Positions 25,716 through 38,953 are shown, counted from the stretch's first letter. The stretch: DNA of 64,000 bases from Isoperla grammatica (GCA_945910005.1 OX246741.1:5295201-5359200); one strand, 5' to 3'. Numbers and translations: made by a program. The notes: generated by a model not told the origin, from the sequence alone.

Positions 25716-25826
25716 AGTTGTCGAGTACATCGCTATACACCAAATAATCAAATAGTCTATTAAATTACGATTTAGGCGAAGGACTTACAGTCATAACGTC
25801 TGTTCACGAGAAGACGGGAAGTGTTG

Positions 25827-25890
25827 TAGCCATCAGTGGCTCTTTGAAAGATAAGGTTATGGGTTCGACTCCTACAGTGATTTCAGAGTG
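25827..25890 (+). repeat. tRNA-like SINE head (left copy)
   Basis: TAGCCATCAGTGGCTC resembles an A box. GGTTCGACTCC (25862-25872) is a near-consensus B box. The right copy has the same at 35670-35720 with GGTTCGATTCC. No full tRNA fold is visible. Confidence 0.45.
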
Positions 25891-27230
25891 ACTTGAAACA
25901 CAAATATCCTGTGTTTTAGGATTGACTTATATATATATTTATTGTCACTTAATGGCAGCTTTAATAATAATGAACCATGTTGTTGTTTTGGGATCCATAA
26001 TGACGATTTTGGTTCTCATTGAACGACTTTACTTCGCGCGGTGATTTAGTGGATCTTTCTCACACACACATGGCAGTATTTTCCTTCAGAGCAACAAGTT
26101 TACAAACTGCAACAGGCGATTTCTTTCTTCTGCAACCACAACAAAAAACATTGTTTGGTTAGTTTCGTAAAACACACCAATACATTAAACTATTTGTGCT
26201 AGTAGAAGAACGTTTGAAAACTTCCGTAACACAATTTGTTTCTAAAAAAATAAATTGACCTTTTACCGAAGTTTGGTGTCGATAATTCCCACTTAAGCGG
26301 TGTATTCTTTTTAGTTGAATGGTTTATGTTTTGTATCGGGACAACTCTTGCTAGCGATTCGGTCAAACTTTGAAACAAGTTGTCCTCGAACTTTTCGAAA
26401 CTTTCGAAAGAATTCCTCTTGCCAACATTCAGATGTATCCTCTGAAAAAGTAAAATCCATTACAATACAACCGTAGGTCTAATTATTATCAGCAAGCGGT
26501 AAGAGAGATATATTGTAGCAAATGAAATAAAATGTCATTTTTTGTCTGTTTGTTTCTATTTATGTGCGCAAAACGTTTGGGTTTAAATTATTGTCGTACA
26601 CCTAGATAGCTCATATATCCACCAGATTTATTGCACAGTGGTTTGTGCATTAATGAACACACACTATAGGTAATGTTAGTTTGGTATTATGAAGTACAGT
26701 GCAGCTAGGTATTTTAGAGTACAACTGCATCAGTATAGTCATAAATCATAATCGATTAGAATAAGAACTTGAGACGCATGACTGTAAATATATATCTGGC
26801 TCTATACTCTACCTAATATCTACATTTAGTTTTTTAAATACGATTTAAATACAAATGTACAGCAATCTTACATAACATTAATTCAAATTTATCATTCCCC
26901 CTGCTGTTTGTTTTTATGCAGAACTAATAGATGCATAGATAAAGGTCAACATACGATAAGCAATCATAATATAGCAATGATAAAACGATGCCTGAAAGGT
27001 CAACTTCGCAATATTATCACTTGTATGTGTAGTGTGGATGTTGTGCATACGATGAATTGATTAGTAGCCAGTAAACTGTTGGACCATGGTGACGTATTGA
27101 AACAACGCCTCTAGGATAATTTGTTTACTATCCGTACTCCCAATGCCAATGAAGTAGGTTTTGCTAGATTTACATCATGATCGGCGTTAAGTCATAGATA
27201 AAGATCGTATACTGAATTGTGTCGTACAAA

Positions 27231-27430
27231 NNNNNNNNNNNNNNNNNNNNNNNNNNNNNNNNNNNNNNNNNNNNNNNNNNNNNNNNNNNNNNNNNNNNNN
27301 NNNNNNNNNNNNNNNNNNNNNNNNNNNNNNNNNNNNNNNNNNNNNNNNNNNNNNNNNNNNNNNNNNNNNNNNNNNNNNNNNNNNNNNNNNNNNNNNNNNN
27401 NNNNNNNNNNNNNNNNNNNNNNNNNNNNNN
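27231..27430. other. assembly gap of 200 N
   Basis: Exactly 200 unknown bases, a round number typical of a scaffolding placeholder, so the true distance is unknown. It sits right at the end of the left 9.3-kb copy. Open frames that span it are meaningless. Confidence 1.
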
Positions 27431-27754
27431 CGATAGTGGGTTTGGATCGGTTCGAGTCACGCCTGTTTGCTCGCAGGGGTGACTTGAAAACTAGTTTTGG
27501 AAACTGCCATGTAAACACCCCACTGCCGCCAATACGTTTCGACTTGGCGGGCTCATTAGCAAACTAAACCTCTCTGTTGTTCCAATGTCTCTTTAGAAAG
27601 CAGTGAAATGTCTTATTGTAAGTGGCGCTGTGTACCGGGAAATGTACGAACTAAAAAATGGTTTGAGAACGTATTCAGATCGATGGCATGTAAACGATCG
27701 ACGGTTTTGGTTTGACTTGAGTCAAAACTTTTTCAAACCTGCATGTAAACGTAG
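27431..27754. other. unique segment between the gap and the right copy
   Basis: About 320 bases that do not resemble the sequence before the left copy. GCCATGTAAACACC, GGCATGTAAACGATCG and GCATGTAAACG recur within it, giving the look of a degraded transposon end region. Nothing codes convincingly here; the frame at 27603-27836 was not recognised. Confidence 0.5.
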
Positions 27755-29849
27755 TAAATATCCCTCACTTAGAAAAATTTCCCTACGACGTTTTAACGTA
27801 AAGTATAGTGGTAACATTCTTGCATTGCTCTTGTAAATCGCCTTAGTTTTGATCAATTAGTTAATGTTAAGTGAACTTTTGAACTGTTACTTATTCTCAT
27901 ATAGTTATAAAGATATTGCTATAGTATTTTCTTCGACACCCTTTTCACTGATTGTTTTTCACAATACATTTTGAGTGCACGTATTTTCACAAATGTAATT
28001 GAGAGTATCTACAAATGAAACCAACCGTCCTCCAATAGGCAAACTTCGACCTTTTCCCAGTCGACAGTCAAGAAAGCGTGTCGAACATTTCTCAGATTTC
28101 TGGCAAAGTGGAGACGAAAGTATTTCAATTCCATATACGACCTTCAATGATTCGTCTTCAATATGACGGAATTTGTCTGTTCAATATAAACGTTATGTAA
28201 CGGACATTGTCCATGACAACGACCAATACATTATTACATTTTTGAGACAGTATCGTTTTCCTTTCAAGTCAAATACCATTCCTATATGTTTTTATTATCA
28301 AACGATAGTGTAGTGAACTGAAAGTTGGAAGGAACTTTTAGAGTGCTTTATATCTAATGTGAAAAAGGATGCCAAGGTAGGGAAATATACTTCTTGTCCC
28401 GAAACAACCTTAAAAATGATCTCGTCATAGATGGACCAACTGGCGAGCCCGGTTTGAAACCACCGATCACTGATTAGCTACGAGCCACTCGTCTATCTGA
28501 CGAATGAATCGGTAAGATTATTTGGAGCAAAGTATCCAGTATTTGGTGTAACCGTATAACTTAGCTATTTCCATGATTTCAGTATTGAAGCGCACTTCTA
28601 GAAGTAAAGGTCACCACCTGGAAACAAGGGTACATAATTTTAGTTTTTCTGGGTTTCTACAGGTTTCAGAATCTCACACACAATGAGATATGAAGTGTGT
28701 TGAAGGGAGATACAAAACACATTATTAAAGGAAAAATTTAACCTTGTTTTATTTCTATATACACAACTTTTACATCTAGAATCGAATATTCATTTGCAAT
28801 CCAATGTGGTAAAGTCAGAAGTTCGGGAGAAATACTATGTGCAGTTATTAAAATCCCGTACGTAAGAGAATATAAGCTGTTAAGTATTAGCTTTGCTTAG
28901 AACAAGTATTTCAATTAAAGAGAAAACATCAAGACTGAAGCAGAGTTCTAAACAAAAAACAAAACTTTCTCAATCACTCCAGAAACTTTGATACCAACCT
29001 TTTCTGCAGCGTTGATGCTTTACGCAGACATGCCACATTTTATCCCTCCAATTCTCGCCGCAAATTCTTGCTACCCCAATTTGTTACCCTGAATACATAC
29101 GTGTAGTTTTTGAACTTGCGTCTTTTCTTTTTTATGTTGGTAGCTAAATCCTTTTATCCTTCCACCGCAAATAACAAGACTCTGCCCTGAACGGTGGGCT
29201 TGTCGTAATATGTCAGTTGGGCACCGCGTCCTAGCCGAGCCCCCAGTAAACTCGTTGCGATGTGAGACCGGCCAGATCAGATTAGCTCATTCAACCAATC
29301 AGAGATCAGGATTGGAAATGCAGACGGTTGTTATAAAATTGTACGTGTGAGAGAATCTGTGTTTAAACGAAATATGTACGTCTCACATTTCCATACTAGG
29401 AACACACTTGGGTTTCATGTTATGTGAAACTGTCCAAAAATGACTAAACTCTTTAAAAATTAACTTCACAAATTCATAATTGAATTGATCGAGAAAAGCA
29501 GACCTCATCCCGCTTTGCAAGGAAACATTTATTGCGAATATAACTGCAATCTACATTGTGATGCTTCCTCTATAAATACAGCATTGAACTCAGCTAATTG
29601 AAATCTTTTTCCTATAGACTAGAGGATACCACTCCACAGATCACAAAGCAGAACAGATAATGTCAAAGAACCGCATACTAGACAAATAGTAGACTTTCAT
29701 TCTGATTTTACGAACAAGCTTGTTTCATTTGAATACGGCGCATGTAACCAGTAGCTAGACGCTGCAAACAAATGAAAAAGGACAGTGTATTGATATTGTT
29801 TGACGCAGTTATTCAGGCTCCGGCGAGTTGATGTGGTAGGTCTACATAT

Positions 29850-30440
29850 TATATCCTTTATATTCACGTTAAATGTATATCCTTTACATTGACGTCAAAC
29901 TAACATCCTTTACATTCATGTTAAATGTAAATCCTTTACATTGACGTTAAACTTACATCCTTTACATTCACGTCAAACTTGCATCCTTTACACTGAGGTC
30001 AAACTTACATCCTTTACATTAACGTCAAACTTACATACATTACAATGACGTCAAACTTACATCCTTAACACTGACGTCAAACTTACATCCTATACATTGA
30101 CGTCAAACTTACATCCTTTACACTGACGTCAAACTTACATCCTTTACATTGACGTCAAACTTACATCCTTTACAATGACGTCAAACTTACATCCTTTACA
30201 CTGACCTCAAAGTTACGTCTTTAACATTGACGTCAAACTTACATCCACGTCAAACTTACATCCTTTACAATGACGTCAAACATACATTCTTTACACTGAC
30301 GTCAAACACACATCCTTTTATTGACGTCAAACTTACATCCTTTACACTGACATCTAACTTACATCCTTTACACTTACGTCAAACTTACATCCTTTCCATT
30401 GACGTCAAATTAACAACCTTTGCCTTGACGTCAAAACCTC
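29850..30440 (+). repeat. 26-bp minisatellite, right copy (about 23 units)
   Basis: Same unit as at 20285, but about twice as many copies. About a dozen units here contain the full palindrome TGACGTCA, where most left-copy units read CACGTCA. The downstream edge, ending in TTTGCCTTGACG, is the same in both copies. Confidence 0.9.
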
Positions 30441-30879
30441 CCCTCCCCCGCCCCATTTGTTGGATATTGTGACGTAGATTCGCGCACCGAGTACAGCTGA
30501 TCGCGGACAAGCAGACCTGCATAAGGAAAGATATCAATGGATCACCCTAGTGAGCCATCTTCATCGTTGAGCACAAAATGCTTCACCGAATGGTATAAGA
30601 AGACATTTATTAAAGCGCATGTTCCCGCATAGGAATTGCTCTTGGAATAATAAGCGTCTGCGCCTGTGTTTTCTTTGTGCGCGAATGTGCTCCGCGTTTA
30701 GACACAGCATTACTGTTACTGTATAAACGAACGAAATGCAAAAGATAACAGATCGAATAATTGACGGTTGAGTCAATTCGCTTGTAGAGAATTCTTAGTA
30801 TTTCGGTTTTCTTCTCAATTTTCAAACAAAATCACAGTATCCTTCATTTGAATATATCTGTTTTATTTGACGACGCCGT

Positions 30880-30960
30880 CCGCTGTTTGTGGCGCATATC
30901 CTAAGCGTTTGCTACCTAGGGACGTGGGTTCGAATACCGCATAAGGTATGGTTTTTGTAA
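30880..30960 (+). repeat. tRNA-derived SINE head (right copy)
   Basis: Counterpart of 21070-21150, with B-box GGTTCGAATACC at 30927-30938. Confidence 0.55.
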
Positions 30961-31194
30961 TGGTCCTTCATCATCATCTCCATCATCTAGAATAGCGTGA
31001 CTGCAATAATAGGGGCAACAAGAATCATAATTTGACTTTCTGTGGCTGCCGAGTGTTCTGCATTTTATATCGTAACAGTTTGGGGTAAATTGTTATTGTT
31101 TTAACTTTTAACATATTTTGTGTACGTATATTTTATTGTCTCTTTGTTTATCAGATATATTTTGCAAGCTAGGTTCATTTTTTATGATTATTCA

Positions 31195-31485
31195 TTCATA
31201 CATACATACATACATACATACATACATACATACATACATACATACATACATACATAAATACATACATACATACATACATACATACATACATACATACATA
31301 CATACATACATACATACATACATACATACATACATACATACATACATACATACATACGAGTACATACAAACATACATACATACATACATACATACATACA
31401 TACATACATACATACATACATACATACATACATACATACATACATACATACATACATACATACATACATACATACATACATACAT

Positions 31486-31516
<31 letters not shown>

Positions 31517-31726
31517 TACATACATACATACATACATACATACATACATACATACATACATACATACATACATACATACATACATACATACATACATACA
31601 TACATACATACATACATACATACATACATACATACATACATACATACATACATACATACATACATACATACATACATACATACATACATACATACATACA
31701 TACATACATACATACATACATACATT
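31195..31726. repeat. (CATA)n microsatellite, about 530 bp
   Basis: About 130 tandem CATA units with three visible interruptions: CATAAATA near 31253, GAGTACATACAAAC near 31357-31371, and (CA)n near 31503-31516. The matching left-copy site (21371-21400) has only a few degenerate units. Open frames of 177 to 203 codons (IHTY or MYVC repeats) in four frames are pure array readthrough. Confidence 0.98.
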
Positions 31727-32077
31727 TGATTTTGTCACCTAAAAGTCACATAAAATTACAACATATCATGATATAGCTTCTAAGACACATCTTTAATAAA
31801 GTGTTTGATCTTTTAGCTGGCTGACATATCTTTACACGTTTGAGATGTTATCAAACAACGTCTACCCTGGGGTAACAATCGTAAACTCCAATGGGTCATC
31901 GATAGACTTTCACACGGAGTCTACTTTATTTATCCACGACTGTACATTTCAATCTCGTTGTCAGTAGCGAAGCAGTTAATAATAAAAAAAATCCAGTTAA
32001 CTCGTTAATTCCCATTCATTGAAACAACTGTATTCGCGCGTCCTCGGATCAGCTGCGCTGAGGACGCGATGATCGGG

Positions 32078-32111
32078 TGGGGGGGGAGGGGGGGGGGGGA
32101 GGGGGGGGGGC
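32078..32111 (+). repeat. G-rich tract (right copy)
   Basis: Runs of seven to ten G separated by single A or T, potentially quadruplex-forming. A C-rich partner lies at about 32193-32228. Confidence 0.75.
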
Positions 32112-33431
32112 ACCGTTGCAAACGACGACAACCAAATGACATTGCGGCTAAAGTTGAATAATACAGTGACACCGCTGCGGGCTTCCGACCATCCCCTCCC
32201 CCGCCCCTACCGCCCCCCTCCCCACCGCACAACCCTCTCGACCTCTGACCCCTGGTTGCTGCGCTAGTGGTGCGGAAACAACGTACATGTACTATAACGA
32301 CAGGGCGGCAAAAAAAAAAAAAAAAAAAAAACACCCCAAACAAAAATTCAATTCGAATATCAACCAGATGATGTGATTAAAGCGTGTTACCTTTTTGGTG
32401 GTGGTGGAATTCAACGGATGTACAGTGGCGAATCCGCTGACCTCACCTCCCCCCCCCTCACCCCTCACACAGTGGTCGCACCACTAGCTAACACCACCTT
32501 TCACCGACACATTTCTAGCCTATGTTTTATACCACTGCAGCAAAACAGTGCAAGCGATAAGTCTAGAGCGCTATATATATAGTACACGTGTACTCCAGCC
32601 AGTAACCAAAGGCAAAACATGCTTTAATCAAAGTTAGCAATAAAACAGCGTGCGGTCTGAGCGAGCGTTCTGTGCTACCGCGATAGACGCTCGCTTGCTG
32701 TATCACACATTGCCGCTTCTTTGTGAATCTCAGTCTGCGTTGGGTGGGACGTATTTAATTAGATTTTATTCTCTTGAATAATCTAAATAAATTAGATGAT
32801 GATGGAATTGAGGTGATGGGTATGTCGGGGTTGGGGTATATCGCTGTTGTTAGGTATTGCCCGTATAGGCTGGGGTAGAATCCAGTTGATGTGGTGACCG
32901 GTGCTCGCAAAGAGGGTTCTCGTGCATGTCTTTTGTTATTAGTTAATTCGTCTAACGTGGCCTTATAAGTTTTTCTTCTTACTCCTTTCTGACGTCTTTG
33001 TCATACTTGCGTAGGGTAGAGCTAGTGTGTATTTTATTCCATTCATCAAATCAAATGAACATAATATTTTTGTCACTGCGAAATTTTAGAAAGACAAATT
33101 CTAGTCAAAAAAACCATGAGTTCTGTATTAAGAATCCGTATCACAGAAAGTAACCTTCTCAGACCGTATAAGAAAGAAGGAACACATCCCATTCATTATA
33201 TATTTATATTATGTACATATTAAAATGTACATTGGAGGTTTATTTGCCTTTTTGGTATGAATACGATATCAGAAGACCGTGGAAATATAGCCCGCGAGCT
33301 TTTCTTAATAATTTATAAGAATCCATCCTCGCTCGAGTATTGTATTGAGCTGATCCACTTGTGCGTCCATGTTGACACTGGTGGGATCGTCACAACGAGA
33401 TGATGTTGATTCTTACAACGAGGCATAAACT

Positions 33432-33434
<3 letters not shown>

Positions 33435-33500
<66 letters not shown>
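33435..33500. repeat. (GA)n microsatellite (right copy)
   Basis: About 30 uninterrupted GA dinucleotides, followed by a G-rich tail to about 33528. Confidence 0.95.
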
Positions 33501-33502
<2 letters not shown>

Positions 33503-35374
33503 GGGGAGGGGGGGGGGGCTGAAGGGGGGGAATATTTAAATGCAAGCGATTGGGTTTTTGAGAAAGCTAAACTTAGTAGGCCTATAAAAGAAAAACAATG
33601 TTTTGTTATTTCTTACCCAATTCAGTAAGAGTTAACTTTTGTTTAATCAACAACAAGGGTATGTCATAGGGGGTGATTGGAGGAAAGGAAAAAGTAGGAG
33701 GATTTAAATTAGTAAAAATGGTTTAGGAGAGGTAAAGGGAAATGGGAGGACCCATTTCTTCGCCTCTTACGACTAGTCAAGTAACTCTCGGCCAAATTTG
33801 ACCCCGGACCCAGACGGGGGTAACAGTACACAGGATCTTATTGCCCATACAAACACCTTAGTTAAGTAACATCGGGCTACGTCAGAAGAATAGAGGGTGA
33901 AGACTCACTACCGAAAAACTAGCTACCGTTGGTTAGAGCAGATTGCAGGGGGTAAGTTAGATTTTATGAAAAAATGTAGATCAATAGAAGTATAGCAAAT
34001 ATAGATCAATCAATCAATCATTGAAATGAACCTCATGTAAATATAAACGGTATTCCGTAATGGACAAAGCATTGAGATATTTAAATGTGTTGTTCAACGT
34101 GAACTTCTAAGCGTGGATCTATGTTTACTCTATACAGGATGTTGAGCAACATACAAAATGTAAAATAAAACCGAAAATGCATCAATAACCCAGTGTGTTG
34201 GGTAACACGGTTCAGAGATTAATGGACTTTACACGGGGCATGTTAAGTGTGGTTTAGAGGTTTATTGGCTGGGTATAAAAACCTACTCGGAGGTTTTATA
34301 GAGACTCAGGAAAATCGTTTACATCGGGTTCCCTTTTGCGGATCAACGTCGCAAACAAACCTTGAAGTGATTCTACATCTAATTAACGTTTTCTTAAACA
34401 TAAACAAAACAAAACGTATGGAGTAAATATATAAAAGCGCACCGTAAAGAGCGACCGGTAGACCAGGTGCGATAATGGTAATGGATGACAATGAAAACAA
34501 CAATTAAACGACCAACCCGGGCTGTCCGGTCAAGTTAAATACAAATTTTGTTCGGGCGTGCGCTACACACAACAAATTTCATGAAGAACTGGGCAAAATG
34601 CTACCACAATTCACATGGATTTTTGATACGTGATTTTTTTTATAGACACCCTTACTATGATAGGTTACTGGGAGGTTAGTAGCAAATTGTTAATATCTTG
34701 GAGTAAATATTTTGTTATAACACCGGTACCAATATTGTTACCAGTGTACTGTTGCAGTTACTGTGCAGTTACTGGTTCTAAAACGTCGAAATAACAAGTA
34801 ACCATCAACTCCGTGGCCAAACTACCACATCTGTTTTTGACTTTATCAAGACAAACCCTTATATATACCAATATTATTATTAAATATAATTAAAAACTAG
34901 GATCATATTATATTAAAAATTAAAACTAGATTGTGACAGTGGGTGTCCTGCTTGAGAAAATGTTCAATTTTCTAAAATAAAGCTAAAATTCGATTTCTCC
35001 ATAAAAACCTGTTAACTGCCAAAGTTCTTGTTTATTACTCTCCGCAAACTTCTCTGATTGGCGCACAAAACATCATCGAAGTAAGAAGGTGTCCCTTAGC
35101 ACGTGAAATATAGATATCGTTAGTTTAATGGCCTAGTTAACTCTATTTATTTACCGCAGAGGCCGCCACGGTTTGGCAAGCGACTTGAATACGCATCAGG
35201 CCGCAGTTAAGAAGCCAATCTCACTGGCCGCCTTATCTGCATGGCCATGCATGATTTAGCCAGGATGTATACATTAGCGAGATTCACTTTGTAGATAAGG
35301 TTTATTCTTTGTTTGATGATACTGAGTCCGGTTAATGGGCTGTTGGTGAGTATATGTCTATACTTTCATTATTA

Positions 35375-35560
35375 AATTACAATTCATCTATCTGGGCCCG
35401 GGGTAGGATTGATCCAGGGTAGCTCTGCCTATCGTAAGAGGCGACTAAAAGGCGTAGTATCAAATTACAATCCACCCTATCTGCACCGGGGTAGAATTGA
35501 TCCAGGCTTACTCTGCCTGTCGTAAGAGGCGACTAAAAGGCCGAAATCGTATGACCCAGT
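35375..35560 (+). repeat. tandem repeat of about 85-90 bp, two units (right copy)
   Basis: Two units homologous to 25367-25715, reading GTCGTAAGAGGCGACTAAAA where the left copy has GTCGAAAGAGG. Confidence 0.85.
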
Positions 35561-37892
35561 TGTCGAGTACGTCGTGAAGCATTAAATAATCAAATAGTCT
35601 ACTAAATTACGATTTAAGCGAAGGACTTAAACCGTCATAACGTCTGTTCACGAGGAGACATGAAGTGTTGTGACCATCAGTGGCTCTTTGAAAGATAAGA
35701 TTATGGGTTCGATTCCTACAAAGAGTGAGTAGAAACACAATTATCATGTGTTCTAAGGGTGACTTCTTTCTATATGTGTTGCCGCTTAATGACAGCTTTA
35801 ATGTTGTTGTTTTGGGATCCATAATGACGATTTTGGCTCTCATTGAATGACTTTACTTCGCGCGGTGTTTTAGTGGATCTTTCCCACACACATGGCAGTA
35901 TTTTCCTTCAGAGCAACAAGTTTACAAACTGCAACAGGCGATTTCTTTCTTCTGCAATCACAACAAAAAACACTGCTCGGTTAGTTTCGTAAAACACACC
36001 AATACATTAAACTATTTGCTAGTAGAAGAACGTTTGCAAACTTTCTTAACACAATTTGTTTCTAAAAAAATAAATTGACCTTTTACCGAAGTTTGGTGTC
36101 GATAATGTCCACTAAAGAGATGTATTCTTTTAAGTTGAATGGATTATGTTTTGTATCGGGATAACTCCGAGCAGAGGTTCGGGTCAAACTTTGAAACAAG
36201 TTGTCCTCGAACTTTTCGAAACTTTCGAAAGAATTTCTCTTGCCAACATTCAGATGTATTCTTCTCCTAAAAAGTGAACTCATCACCAATACAACCGTAG
36301 GTCTAATTTATTATAAGCAAGCGGTAAGAGAAATTTATCATAGCAAGTAAAATCCAATGTTGTCAGATTTTCTGTTTGTTTCTATTTATGTGCGCAAAAC
36401 GTTTGTGTTTAAATTATTGTCGTACACCTAGATAGCTCATATATTCACCATATTTATTGCACAGTTGTTTGTGCATTAATGCACACACAATAGGTAATGT
36501 TAGTTTAGTATTATGAAGTACAGTGTAGCTAGGTATTTTAGACTAAAACTGCATCAGTATTTATAAATCATAATTGATTACAGTAAGAACTTGAGACGCA
36601 TGACTGTAAATATATATCGGGCTCTATTCTCTACCTAGTATCTACATTTAGTTATTTCAATACGATTTAAATACAAATGTACAGCAATCTTACATAACAA
36701 TAATTCAAATTAATCATAACACCTGCTTTTTGTTTTTTTGCAGAACTAATAAATGCACATATAATGGTCAACTATGAATAACTACGATGATCAACGATAA
36801 TATAGCAATGATACAACGATGTCTGAAAGGTCAATTTTGAAATATTATCACTTGCATGTGTTGTGTGGATGTTGTGCATACGATGAATTGATTAGTAGTC
36901 TGTAAACTGTTGGACCATGGTGACGTATTTAAACAACGACTCTAGGGTAATTTGTTTACTATTCGTAATCCAAATGTTAATGAAGTTGTGTTTGCTATAT
37001 TTACTTTATGATCGGCGTTAAGTCATAGATAAAGAACGTATGTACTGAATTGTGCCTTAAATGTGTCATGTCATTAATTCCAGTACAAAATTATAATTTT
37101 TGTAATCAATACATTTATTGCATTCGCGTGTAAACACGTTTATGTGGTAAACAAATACTACCCTGTTTATATTCACATATAACGTCACTGTTTACATTGT
37201 AGATAGCACTCATTGAGTGTACTCAAAAATATATTGTTAGATAAAATATTGTTTTATGGCGATGAGTTGACAAAATGGTAAACACACTTTTTGTTGCACA
37301 GCCAATCAACGAGTGTATTGAAACAGCCAATTAGAGTCGAGTGTTGACAAAATGGCCGACAAGAGGAGTAAAGAGTGGGTAGAGAAGTGACAATAGAAAT
37401 GTGTATCATCGAGTGCTTATTAGAGCGATTCAACAGCTATGTAAGTAAAGCTCAGTGATGTGTGAGGGGGAGAGTTATATATACATACACGTCAGTGCAG
37501 GAAGTCAACAGGGTTACTGAAGTGTTGATGGTTGTGTGTTTTAAGAGGACACTTGTACTTGTTAAAGCGTTTTATTAAAGGTTTTAGTCGACATGTTCGT
37601 CAACAATAATGAAAATAAATAATGCAACCAATAAGGGTAGATATTTTCAACAATAAAGAAGTTTGTTGACTGTTTTAATTTAGTTATGATGAGTGGAGTT
37701 ATTGGATACATGAAATGAATTTTTGAGTTTATTATAAACAATAAATTTTATAAGTACTGTGCAATGCATTTCATGTCAACAGTATAATGATAATATTCTT
37801 TCACAGAGGCTTTTTCAGAGGCTTCTTTCTTTGAGGCTTTCGTGACCTGAAAATATTGAGACGAAATTGTAGAAACCTAGAGTTGTTTAATT

Positions 37893-38060
37893 CAGTGGCG
37901 TGGCATCATATAGCCTGCTACTAAATTTTGGGGCCTGGCAGCGTCACTTTTCAAGTGGGGTGTGATACCTTCGGGGGTACCCCATACCCCACTTCTCCAT
38001 AAGTCATAAGGTAGTTCAGGAAACCATCCCGTCGCTCACAGAAGGTTATGTACGCCATTG
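37893..38060. mobile_element. hAT-like MITE
   Basis: The left end CAGTGGCGTGGCATCAT and the inverted right end CAATGGCGTACATAACC resemble the CAGNGGCG-type ends common in hAT transposons. The 168-base element has no coding capacity. The flanking 8 bases (37885-37892 and 38061-38068) match at only 5 of 8 positions, so the insertion would be old or the call imperfect. Confidence 0.45.
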
Positions 38061-38953
38061 GGTTCACTCGAAGTTTCGTCATCACTGTGGGTGAAAAAGG
38101 AAAGTCACCCACAACTCTAACGAAACGTCTAAAACAACCAACTCGTGGATGATACGGTGAACAACCCCGAGTATAAGCTATAATATTGTATCATTATATA
38201 AAATATAAAATAAAGATTAATGAAATTAACAGAGCAAATATAAATAGCAATAATCATACATTTACAAATAACTGAAAGCCTAAACATAATAAATATTCTT
38301 AATTTCAGAATACCGTTAAAGATTTTCAAGGAATTTGGTTTTGTGTAAATTTGAAATGCTTATTATTATTATTCACAGATAAGCGGTCGCATACAATAAA
38401 TATCGTGTTAAAATATTAATATACACACAATAAACACACACGCAATTGAAACGAAACGAAATATCAGAAACAAACGAATTGAAAAGCGAAACAAGTCCGT
38501 TTGTACATTAATTAAAAGCAAACTAATAATGGATGAGAATCTGTGAGTAGAGAGTTTGTGAAGAGAACTACTTTTTCAGTTGGCTATTTGATCAGAAGGA
38601 GAAAATCCGTTTATGGGTTTAGCTGTAGATCGTAAAATTGGACGATGTCCATGAAACTGGAGTATAAATTTATGCTGCCAATAGAGTTGACGATAATATC
38701 GTTATTTTAATGGTAAAAGATATTTTCCGAGGGGTTAGTTTTAAACGCGATTCACTGTCCCGTTTCTGTGAGTACGACAAAAGTAATACATTGACAAATA
38801 CATTGATGCACATGTTATACATATTCATGTTACCGTGATAACATGGCATGTGTAACACATATTGTAATTGTTACATAAACTAACAACGTACTCACGCATT
38901 ACTCATGCTACTACGTACTCATAAAGTTCCGTCGTGTTAAAAAGCAATGTGAT

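Larger units (their letters stand above)
17836..27230 (+). repeat. left copy of a 9.3-kb direct duplication
   Basis: From TAAATATCCCTCACTTAG at 17836 to the edge of the gap, this segment aligns in order with 27755-37055. Long blocks are almost identical: 19463-19586 matches the right copy without a difference I could see, and 19441-19800 differs at only about 10 positions. Other blocks differ by indels. Left-only material includes about 340 bases near 18070-18410, the MITE at 22525-22771, a GTTAT-rich stretch at 23440-23585 and two extra units of the 25.4-kb tandem repeat. No transposase, reverse transcriptase or terminal repeat was found, so it is not evidently one mobile element. The paired open frames at 18412-18603 and 27959-28147 (minus) differ mainly at amino-acid-changing positions, which argues against a conserved protein. 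Confidence 0.9.
27755..37055 (+). repeat. right copy of the 9.3-kb direct duplication
   Basis: This copy starts at TAAATATCCCTCACTTAG, as in the left copy. Similarity ends around TACTGAATTGTG (37043-37054), after which the sequence has no partner because the left copy runs into the gap. Right-only material includes a much larger (CATA)n array, a longer 26-bp minisatellite and a longer (GA)n tract. Confidence 0.9.

Noticed and set aside
27170..27567. Open frames of 87-116 codons across the gap
   Set aside because: Most codons are N, so the frames are undefined.
20329..30440. Regular direct repeats considered as a CRISPR-like array
   Set aside because: The units are contiguous with no unique spacers, and the context is an animal intron. 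It is a minisatellite.
31118..31738. Open frames of 177-203 codons with IHTYIHTY or MYVCMYVC repeats
   Set aside because: They are pure readthrough of the (CATA)n microsatellite, open in four frames at once, with no coding signal.
37352..37500. ATGGCCGACAAGAGG mini-frame with a nearby TATATATA and GTCAGT as a gene start or LTR
   Set aside because: The frame is only about 12 codons. The TATA-to-initiator distance is too short at about 18 bases, and no second LTR copy was found.
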